A DNA stretch of 64,000 nucleotides, from positions 23,198,501 through 23,262,500 of the forward strand of contig CATNEN010000001.1 of NCBI GenBank assembly GCA_950097015.1, in the 5' to 3' direction. The notes beneath the pieces were generated by a model, which ran no database searches, was not told the DNA's origin, and saw only the letters and a program-made list of their open reading frames with translations. Shown here in pieces: positions 54,325-62,112 of the stretch. The position numbers and the translations under genes are program-made. Position 1 is the stretch's first letter. Every line of letters starts with the position of its first letter. Source of the DNA: Macrostomum hystrix (taxonomy: Eukaryota > Platyhelminthes > Macrostomidae).

Positions 54325-55797
54325 GAAGAGATACTCAAGGGGATCCAACTCTTGGTATGGGATTTCTCCCTGTATAGGGTAGAAAATAGGGAGTTTGACT
54401 GTATGTTCCACTTCTCTTTTCAGAGTCTTGCTAGTGGTTGGGATTGTTTGCATTATCCCATGCAGCATTTGGGCTAGCATGTTTGCTTTATCTTGTTCTG
54501 TATGTGCAGTTCCCAGTTCATTTCTCAATGAGGGGATCACGCTACATTTGTTTTTTCCCATAAGTTTCTTTGTGTCATTCCAGAAGTTTTTAACTTCTTT
54601 AGCTTTACTTTTCTCAACAATGTCTTCACAGAGTTTTTCAAATTTGTTATTTTGGAATGTTTCTATGGCTTTTTTAATTTCCTTGGCCAGTTTGTTTGCT
54701 GCTGTTCTTAGGCTATCCTCTCTAGTGGTATGGAATTGCCTTCTTATTTTCCTTCTTTCTTTTATCATTTTGATAATGTGTTGAGGTAAGGCTTTACCTT
54801 TCCCACTCTTGGGGACTGCAACGTCTATGGCATTTTTAATTGCATTTGTTATGGTGTCAACTTCAAAGTTGATTTGTTCTTCATTTTCTAATTGAGTATT
54901 TGAGTTATTCTCTAGGGAGTTTCTCATTGTAAGTTGAAAAACTTCCCAATTTGCTTTTGAAAAATTTCTTGGCCTGGTTTGTCCTTTCCATTCTCCCAGT
55001 TTGGTATCTAGGGTGAGATGGATGGGTAGATGATCACTGTTGAGATCCGTGCCGACTTTAAAATCCTTGATGATCGGTAGGAAGGCATCGGTTGCTATGC
55101 AGAGGTCAAGGACGTTTCTGGAGATGATTCCATCCTTGCTTGCTATTCTAGTGAATTGACCAGCTTCGTTCACCACGGTTGGTGGTGAGTCTCCTGTGAG
55201 CCAGTCGTAGAGGTGTTGTCCTGCTTTGTTGTCTCGGCTTTCACCTCCAAGAAAGCTGTGTTTTGCATTTAAGTCTCCTAGCAACACGCTGTATCTGTGT
55301 GAGAGAAGATCCTGGAGGAGTTTCGTGTTCAAGCTGTCTGGTGAAGGAGACCTGTATACCAAAGACAGTTTGAATGTAGGGCTCGTGTTATCTAGTGGAG
55401 TTGCCATGCAAGTGATGACCTCGTGACTGTTGTCTATGTACAAGAGCTGTACCTCAGCAATCTTGACTCTGGAAGTGTGCGCGATCAAGACTCCTCGCTT
55501 CACCTGTGGCTGATCAAGTCTGATGATCGAAAACCCAGGGAGAAGACATGGGTGATTTGGTTTGAGCAGGGTTTCAGAGAAGAGGGCAATGTCTATGGTC
55601 TCATCTTCAAGCCATTGCCTGATCTCTCTGATTTTTGGGGTTATTCCTCTACAGTTTAGATGGGTAATTTTTAATCCCTCAGTATTGTTTTTTGAGTCAT
55701 TTGATCCTGCGTATAAAGATTTTTTAGACTCGCTAGAGGTCGCTGGCCTCTCTGCGTGCACTTCCTGCCGGCAGGATCCTCTCCATCTTCTCAGCAA
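53896..55797 (-). pseudogene. L2 ORF2, 5' part: endonuclease and start of RT
   Basis: A 633-aa open frame overlapping the end of ORF1. Endonuclease: LKITHLNCRGITPKIREI, IALFSETLL, RYSVLLGDLNAKHS, LNSDHLPIHLTLD. A long linker rich in Lys and Glu follows, then the RT start (HLKMNSAPGMDKIPNCVL, ITMIPKPDKPPENPN). It stops at 53896 because of a one-base deletion also present in the left duplication, so the lesion predates the nested insertion. Confidence 0.85.
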
Positions 55798-57511
55798 CCA
55801 GTTGTCTGGCTGCTTCGATGGTGGGTCGCTCCGCCGGCGGCCGTGTCCACATTGAGTACACGATCTCTCCGAGTGCTGCCACTAGCACAGGGACGATGCT
55901 GTTTGCTATTTTGATTGCGTTTTGGCTGTTCATTAATTCACTCTCACCCTCAGGTGCAGGTGAAGGCGGTGAACTGGTGGCTGCGTCAGTCATCTGGACT
56001 CGTACCGTTGCTGTTGCCGGTGCCGGTGCGGGCATTACCATCCGCTGTTCCGTCGCTGCTGCTGCCGGTGCTGGTGCGGGCATCACCCTCCGCTCACTCG
56101 TCGCTTCAGCCGCACGTTGCGTGGCTAGGCGGTGTTGTTCCCTAGCAACCGGGCAGTCTCGATTCGTGGCGCGGTGGGTTCCCCCGCAGTTGATGCACGT
56201 GGGTGGATCTTCACTAGTGCATTCATTGTAGAGGTGTTGGCCTCCACAGATCCGGCATGTGAGGCGGCCTTCACAATGTCTGGCGAGGTGCCCGAATCTC
56301 ATGCACCGCTGGCATTGTACTTCTCGGACAGGTGGTAGAGTTGGACTGGGCTCACAGGGGAACACCTTGAAGTCAGTTTTGATGCCTTCCATGATGCATT
56401 GCTCTGCGACAGCCTTGTTCATGGTGAAGGCGCGCATTAGCATCGTGGGTCGTCCCAGAGCTCTAGATAAGATGCGCTTTACAGTCAAGATGTCAAGGCT
56501 TAGTACATCTTTGAGAAGTCATCGTCCGTTGTACAGAGTGGCACTTCTCTGATCACAAACGTCGTTGGCGTCTCGCGCTGTACCGTTGGTCTGTCAGCGC
56601 CAGTACGTGCGTCCAGGGGTCGTTGCCTCGCGATTCTTCGGTTGACCGGCTCACCACACAGCAGCTCGTGCTTTAGCGGGGCACCCAGGAAGATGTTGTG
56701 GTCCCGCTCGGTAGCCGGAAAGACCAGGTACGCATATTGGGCGGTCATTTGTTTAGTGTCTATGGCCCTAGCTTGGCCGGCAAAGTTGGACATAAGCCAT
56801 GACAGAAACATGCTGTCTCCAGCCGCCTTCTTGCAGGTTTCGAAGACGACTGGGGCAATTGGAGCAGGTGGTCGCCTGGGTCGCTGGCCGGGCGCTGCTG
56901 CGGCCATTGCTGCGTATGACCTGGGTGCCGGGACGCCGCTTGTTGATGTCGACTTTGGCAGCGTCGATTCACCTGGATCCAGGATCGTCGTTGCCGCTGC
57001 TGACGTTGCAGCCCCGTCGTCTTCGGGTCTTGCCGATGGTTCTGGCGCTAACTGCGCACTGGTTCTGGCTGCTTGAATCGCCTCCTGGGCCGGCCCAGTC
57101 CAGGATTCTCTTGCTGGCCTTTTCCTTTGGCGTTGCTGTTGCCATGGTTGTTGTTGCTGTTGTTGTGTACCATGCCAATCAGACTGCTGCTGGTACGACT
57201 GTTAATGCCTGCCACGGCCACGGCCCCTTGTACTGAGCGGTCGGCCTCTTCCGCGTTGTCCAGGCATGATCTCGGATTCATCAGATGTCACCGATTCATT
57301 TCCAGCTTCCGCATTTGATCTTAGGGGGTGGGTGCAGCGAAAGGTCAGTGAGACTCGCGCTCCCTCCTGGTTGTCCACCGGTGGCCCAGCGTGGTGCAGC
57401 TGGCGTCGACAGGCCCCCTCCATGATGATGACTGAGCCTGGCGTTGTGTCATATGCCGCTACCACCATATGATCAGACTGGTTTCTTACTATGAACTTTC
57501 TAACTGCGCCT
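55733..57511 (-). pseudogene. L2 ORF1: partial AlkB domain, gag-like region, zinc knuckles
   Basis: Begins at the junction with L3, inside the AlkB-like domain: RKFIVRNQSDHM, PGSVIIMEGACRRQLHHAG and ARVSLTFR, which keep the distal His and the R-x5-R 2-oxoglutarate-binding motif. After an Arg/Gly-rich linker and frame breaks comes a gag-like region (56907-56500). Another break leads to the knuckles CQRCMRFGHLARHC, CRICGGQHLYNEC and CINCGGTHRATNRDC, then Ala/Pro repeats and a helical tail ending at 55733. The N-terminal half of AlkB, including HxD, is missing. Confidence 0.75.
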
Positions 57512-58700
57512 GGTAGGCGCACTGATCCTCACCCAGGACCCCTTTAGCAGATAGATATTTAACCAGTCTTTTTGCTACCATTTTTTCAAAAACCTTTCCC
57601 ACACTGGAGGTTAGGCTAATTGGTCTATAGGAATTTGGGTTTTCAGGCGGTTTATCCGGCTTCGGAATCATGGTGATCGCAGCTGTTTCCATTTGATGGG
57701 ATATATCCCTCTTTTAAAACAGGCGTTGAATAGGTTTGTCAGTCTTGCGATGGAAATGGCCTCAAGGCCATTTTTTAGCACACAGTTTGGGATCTTGTCC
57801 ATTCCTGGGGCGCTATTCATTTTCAGGTGATGCAGCTCCCAGATTGTATCGTCTACGGTGAAGAGATACTCAAGGGGATCCAAGTCTTGGTATGGGATTT
57901 CTCCCTGTATAGGGTAGAAAATGATAGTTTAACCATATGTTCCACTTCTCTCTTCAGAGTCTTACTAGTGGTTGGGATTGTTTGCATTTCCTATGCAGCA
58001 TTTGGGCTAGCATGTTTGCTTTGTCTTGTTCTGTATGTGCAGTTCCCTGTTCATTTTTCAATGAGGGAATAACGCTACATTTGTTTTTTCCCATAAGTTT
58101 CTTTGTGTCATTCCAGAAGTTTTTAACTTCTTTGGCTTTGCTTTTCTCTACAATGTCCTCACAGAGTTTTTCAAATTTGTTATTTTGGAATGTTTCTATG
58201 GCTTTTTTAATCTCCTTGGCCACTTTGTTTGCTGCTACTCTTAGGCTATCCTCTCTAGTGGTATGGAATTGCCTTCTTATTTTTCTTCTCTCCTTTATCA
58301 TTTTGATAATGTGTTGAGGTAAGGCTTTGCCTTTCCCACTTTTTGGAACTGCAACGTCTATGGCATTTTTTTTGCGTTAGTTATAGTGTCAAGTTCAGAG
58401 TTTATTTGTTCTTCATCTTCTAACTGAATATTTGAGTTTTCCTCTAGGGAGTTTCTCATTGTCGACCAGGCTGTCTGGTGAGGGTGACCTGTATACCGAA
58501 GACAGTTTGAAGGTTGGACTCGAGTTGTCTAGTGGAGTTACCATGCAAGTGATGACTTCGTGACTGTTGTCTATGTACACGAGCTGTACCTCAGCAATCC
58601 CGACTCTTGATGTGTGGGCAAGCAAGACTCCACGCTTTACCTGTGGCTGATCGAGCCGAATGATTGAGAATCCAGGGAGAAGACATGGTGGTTTGGCTTG
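57505..58700 (-). pseudogene. L3 ORF2 fragments: endonuclease remnant and RT
   Basis: The endonuclease remnant (VLLAHTSRVGIAEVQL-like region near 58600) jumps from SPDSL directly to the post-endonuclease linker at about 58466, a deletion of roughly 400 bp relative to L2. The linker and RT start follow (58301-57954, then 57883-57668 and 57692 down to 57511) with several frame breaks. The sequence stops at LGEDQCAYQ, before the RT catalytic box. Confidence 0.8.
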
Positions 58701-58833
58701 AGCAGAGTTTCAGAGAAGAGAGCAATGTCTCCTCAGTGTTCCTCTGCAGTTTAGGTGTGTTATTTTGAGTCCCTCAGTATCAGTTTTAGAGTCATTTGGT
58801 CCTGCGTTTTTGTCTAATGGTTTTCTAGACTCG

Positions 58834-59997
58834 CTAGAGATCAGTGGCCTCTCTGTGTCCACACCACGCCGGTAGGACCTTCCCCATCATCTCAGCAACC
58901 AGTTGCCTGGCTGCTTCGATGGTGGGTTGCTCCGCCGGCGGTCTTGTACACATCGAGAACACTATCTCCCCGAGTGCTGCTGCCAGCACAGGGACGATGC
59001 TGTTCACAATTCTGATTTCGTTTTGGCTTCTCACCAGTTCACTTTCATTTTCAGGTATTGGTGGCGGCGGTGATCCAGTGGCTGCGTCGACCATCTGAGC
59101 TCGCACAGGTTGTTGTCGGTCACCCCTGTACTGGGTCCGCTGTGCTCTGCCCTGGCCAGTCAGCCAGGTGTCAATTTGCTCCGTCTCCATGGGAACCGGT
59201 GTTGTTGTTGGTGCGGGCATTCTCATCCGCTGTTCCGTCGCTGCTGCCGGTGCTGGTGCGGGCATTAACCTCCGCTCACTCGTCGTCATTGCTGCCGGTG
59301 CTGGTGCGGGCATTGACCTCCGCTCACTCGTCGCTTCATTGGCCGCCCTTTGTTCGGCAGCACGTTGCGTAGCTAGGCGGTGCTTTTCTATAGCAACCGG
59401 GCAGTCTCGGTTTGTAGCGCGGTGGGTTCCACCACAGTTAATGCATGTGGGTGGATCCTCACTGTAGATGTGTTGGCCGCCGCAGATTCGGCATGTGAGG
59501 CGGCCTTCGCAATGTCCAGGTAGGTGACCGAACCTCATACATCGTTGACATTGCACCTCTCGGACGGGTGGTAGTGTTGAGCTTGGTTCACACGGAAACA
59601 CTTTGAAATCTGTTTGGATGCCGTCAGTGATGCACTTCTCCGCGACACCTTTATTCATTGTGAAAGCGCGCATTAACATCGTGGGACGTCCTTGAGCTCT
59701 GGATGTGATGCGTTTTACTGTCAGGATGTCGAGGCTCAGAACAGCGTGGCTGCTTTTCGACCTCCAGCTCGCCCTGATTACCGGCGGCTCCATCGAGGAT
59801 CTAGACTGCCGTGGTCGTGGCATCGGAGGATCGGCCGTCGTCGCGCTTGGAGCTGCTGACGTACCGGCGCTTGTTGTTTCACGGCGATCTGTAGACGGCC
59901 GGTTGTCCTTCCGCTTGTAGGTCGGAATTGATGACATTTTGTTTATTTGCACTTTAGCAGGTGATAGACAGGTGAGCAAGATAGTGGACCGGCGCAC
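58834..59997 (-). CDS. L3 ORF1: zinc-knuckle gag-like protein (387 aa)
   Basis: Intact open frame. The N-terminus is basic and disordered, possibly starting at the internal Met of MSSIPTYKRKDNRPS. It passes directly to SLDILTVKRITSRAQG, skipping the AlkB and first gag segments present in L1/L2, so it is internally deleted. Knuckles: CQRCMRFGHLPGHC, CRICGGQHIYSEDPPTC and CINCGGTHRATNRDC. Ala/Pro repeats (SERRLMPAPAPAA type), the METEQIDTWLTGQ segment and a helical C-terminal tail follow. It would bind element RNA. Whether this shortened form works is unknown. Confidence 0.75.
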   Translation of the reverse strand: MRRSTILLTCLSPAKVQINKMSSIPTYKRKDNRPSTDRRETTSAGTSAAPSATTADPPMPRPRQSRSSMEPPVIRASWRSKSSHAVLSLDILTVKRITSRAQGRPTMLMRAFTMNKGVAEKCITDGIQTDFKVFPCEPSSTLPPVREVQCQRCMRFGHLPGHCEGRLTCRICGGQHIYSEDPPTCINCGGTHRATNRDCPVAIEKHRLATQRAAEQRAANEATSERRSMPAPAPAAMTTSERRLMPAPAPAAATEQRMRMPAPTTTPVPMETEQIDTWLTGQGRAQRTQYRGDRQQPVRAQMVDAATGSPPPPIPENESELVRSQNEIRIVNSIVPVLAAALGEIVFSMCTRPPAEQPTIEAARQLVAEMMGKVLPAWCGHREATDL

Positions 59998-60051
59998 AAA
60001 GCGCTAACTAAGGGGGGAGGACGACCTCTGACTGCGGATTAGGAGGCCCCG

Positions 60052-60079
60052 CTTGCAATGTACAATTGTACACTGCAAG
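60052..60079. repeat. 28-bp near-perfect palindrome upstream of L3 ORF1
   Basis: CTTGCAATGTACAA and TTGTACACTGCAAG are inverted copies with one mismatched pair. It lies 55 bp upstream of the first ORF1 Met. Confidence 0.7.
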
Positions 60080-60247
60080 AGGGTGAGAGACAAAAGGTGA
60101 TAAGCAGGTGATAAAAGGTAAAAAACAAGATAAAAGTACAAGGAATAAAAGTACAAATGAATGAACACTAAATATTTTTTATATTTCAGGAATTCAGGCC
60201 ATTCTAAGCGGCACAAGGTCGCGCGAAATAAAGTGTATTGAGTCTTC

Positions 60248-60345
60248 GCAGTAAGAGACCGTCTTCTTTTTCAGTTGAAGTGGGGTTACCCCCGCGGATC
60301 AGCCCCAAGCCGGGGCTCTGCCGCAGTACTATTTTACTTTTTGGA
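60248..60345 (+). repeat. Covarying structured repeat C, copy C2
   Basis: AAGAGACCGTCTTC, hairpin GGGG-TTA-CCCC (60282-60292), GCGG (60294-60297) pairing with CCGC (60321-60324), enclosing AGCCCC-AAGCC-GGGGCT (60301-60317). TTTTTGGAGCC follows. Strand shown is arbitrary. Confidence 0.65.
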
Positions 60346-60429
60346 GCCTGGGCGGCAACGATAACAGTATTTTGTGTGCGTCTAAAAGAACATTTTCTTT
60401 CCCCCAATTTCGTGCTGTTGTGCGGTGTT

Positions 60430-60665
60430 GTTGTAAGAGACTGTCTTTGCTGGGTTGTTATGGGGGTTGCCCCCCGGCCGATCAGTCTTAAGACAAGACT
60501 CTGCAGCCGTGTTACTAATTTATTTTTTGGGAGCCAAGCGGCGCGATACAGTCAAGTTGGTATACTGTGGAGAACTCCTCCACCGCATCAGTGATGTGCA
60601 ATCTAGTATCACAAAGATATAACTAATAAACAAGTGCGTAACTAGTGCGGTGAGGAAGTTTACAT
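60430..60665 (+). repeat. Covarying structured repeat C, copy C3
   Basis: AAGAGACTGTCTTT, hairpin GGGGG-TTG-CCCCC (60462-60474), CGGC/GCCG (60475-60478 with 60506-60509), enclosing AGTCTT-AAGAC-AAGACT (60484-60500). A second domain pairs CACCGCA (60581-60587) with TGCGGTG (60646-60652), enclosing GTGAT/ATCAC (60591-60595 with 60608-60612). Ends near GAAGTTTACA. Confidence 0.65.
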
Positions 60666-60743
60666 GTTAGAGATATTTGAAAGCTTTTCTGGCGAAAAAC
60701 AAATAACAAGTTTTGGATTGCGAATAAAAAAAGATCGAGTGCT

Positions 60744-60860
60744 TGAGAATATTTGGTGAATACCGCAAAATATTTGGTGAATTAAAATGATCCGCGGGGG
60801 TAACCTCAAAATATTTGGTGAATTAAAATACGCTTTAAAAAGTCTAAGCTCAAGTATTTG
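60744..60860. repeat. Short repeats of ATATTTGGTGAATTAAAAT
   Basis: Three to four copies of AATATTTGGTGAAT within about 110 bp. Between them, 60788-60808 is a 21-bp inverted fragment of the C repeat (19 of 21 match the reverse complement of C2 at 60281-60301). Confidence 0.65.
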
Positions 60861-60999
60861 GAGAACACAAATGTTTGGGATACGCTTGATACAATTTATT
60901 AAAGAGTCGCAAACGCATCTGGCCACAAAGACGGTTCTCGAGACCTCTGAACACTCCATCCCATAGGAGCCGGAGAAAAAATAAGTTTGAATAGTGAGA

Positions 61000-61700
61000 T
61001 GAGTATAGAAAGAGTTTGAGAGTTTTTGAGGGCCTCCCAACCTGCTCAGGCCGCCCCGGGTCGGGAATTACAGGATTAAGCGACTAGGCAGCCTTTCCTG
61101 GGAAACTTGAGAGCCGGAGTGAGCCAAAGCCTCGGACTCCCGTCCCAAGGAAGAGGCCCCTGCTTGCCGCAGCACCACAGGCAGGCGTCCAGAGAAGGCA
61201 GGGGAACCCCCGAGTTTGATGAGAAGTTTTGGAAATTTGATGCCCCCGAACACCTGAAAGGCCCCACACGAGTAGGGATACTTCAGACCTAGGACCGGCC
61301 CCACCCAAAAGCCGGTCTGTCGGCCGGACCCCAGTACGAGCAACAAGGGGCCAATGGGCTCAAAGGAGCATCCAATTGGCAGCGTAAACGAACCCCGAAC
61401 ACCTTTAGGCTCAAAGGGAATGCCCCGCTGAAAAGAACACGATTTGGATTTTTACCTCCGGTCTGAATAGGCCATTGGTTTGGAATGATGAAAATTTCTT
61501 GATTATTAATACGGCAAAAAATTGTTTTTGTCGTAGAAAAAACGTGATATACTATTTTAGAAAAAATGATGGAAAAGTAGTAGTTGGAGGTTTTTAACTT
61601 TCATTCCCCAAGTGCCACCTCCGGTAGCGCTGGGTCGTGCTAGTACCCTATGGCAGAGTACCAGCTCAAAAACTACTCGGCCCCGAGGGACAGAGTGGCC
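61000..61700. other. No gene seen
   Basis: Several overlapping short ORFs at 61068-61346 shadow each other and have no recognisable feature. Confidence 0.5.
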
Positions 61701-61702
61701 AA

Positions 61703-61917
61703 GAGAGTCAAGAGACCGTCTTTTTTTACAGTGGGATTGGGGTTTCCCCCGCGGGTCAGCCCTAAGCCAGGGCTCTGCCGCTGTTACTGTTTATTTTTGG
61801 GAGCCATGAGGCACGATACATTCAAGTTGGTAATTTAAGGACTCCCCCCCACACCAGTGAAGTGCGAGTTCACAAAGCTAAAAACGAGTGCGTAACTGGT
61901 GTGAGGGAGAGTTTACA
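61703..61917 (+). repeat. Covarying structured repeat C, copy C4
   Basis: AAGAGACCGTCTTT, hairpin GGGG-TTT-CCCC (61739-61749), GCGG/CCGC (61751-61754 with 61778-61781), enclosing AGCCCT-AAGCC-AGGGCT (61758-61774). The second domain pairs CACACCA (61850-61856) with TGGTGTG (61897-61903), enclosing GTGAA/TTCAC (61857-61861 with 61869-61873). The long similarity to C3 includes GATACA and TCAAGTTGGTA. Confidence 0.65.
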
Positions 61918-62112
61918 CGATTTGTGAGCAAGCAAGCATAATTAAGGTAATAAGAATGACAGACATAATTAACTAATATAAGCACTTTTAGCAGAACGCG
62001 TTTGCTACCCAAGTAAAAAGTGTTAAAATAGGAGCGTTATAGGTTAAAGTTAAATAGGTTAAAATATTTTCACAAATCGTTCCGCGAGCGTGAAAGAGGG
62101 ATTAAAATAAAC

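Larger units (their letters stand above)
47484..57511 (-). mobile_element. Jockey-like LINE copy L2, split by a nested LINE
   Basis: Minus-strand copy comprising ORF1 (57511-55733, starting inside the AlkB domain), ORF2 (55797-53896 plus the right duplication) and the ORF2 remainder at 49030-47484. The plus-strand I-group LINE and the duplicated 481 bp separate the halves. At 57511 it abuts the 3'-truncated L3, giving a head-to-tail array. Confidence 0.85.
57505..59997 (-). mobile_element. Jockey-like LINE copy L3, internally deleted
   Basis: Minus-strand copy with a 387-aa ORF1 and ORF2 fragments. It lacks the AlkB domain and much of the gag-like region, has a large endonuclease deletion, and ends inside RT at the junction with L2 near 57511. 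Its RT segment differs from L2 by several per cent, so it is an independent copy. Confidence 0.8.
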
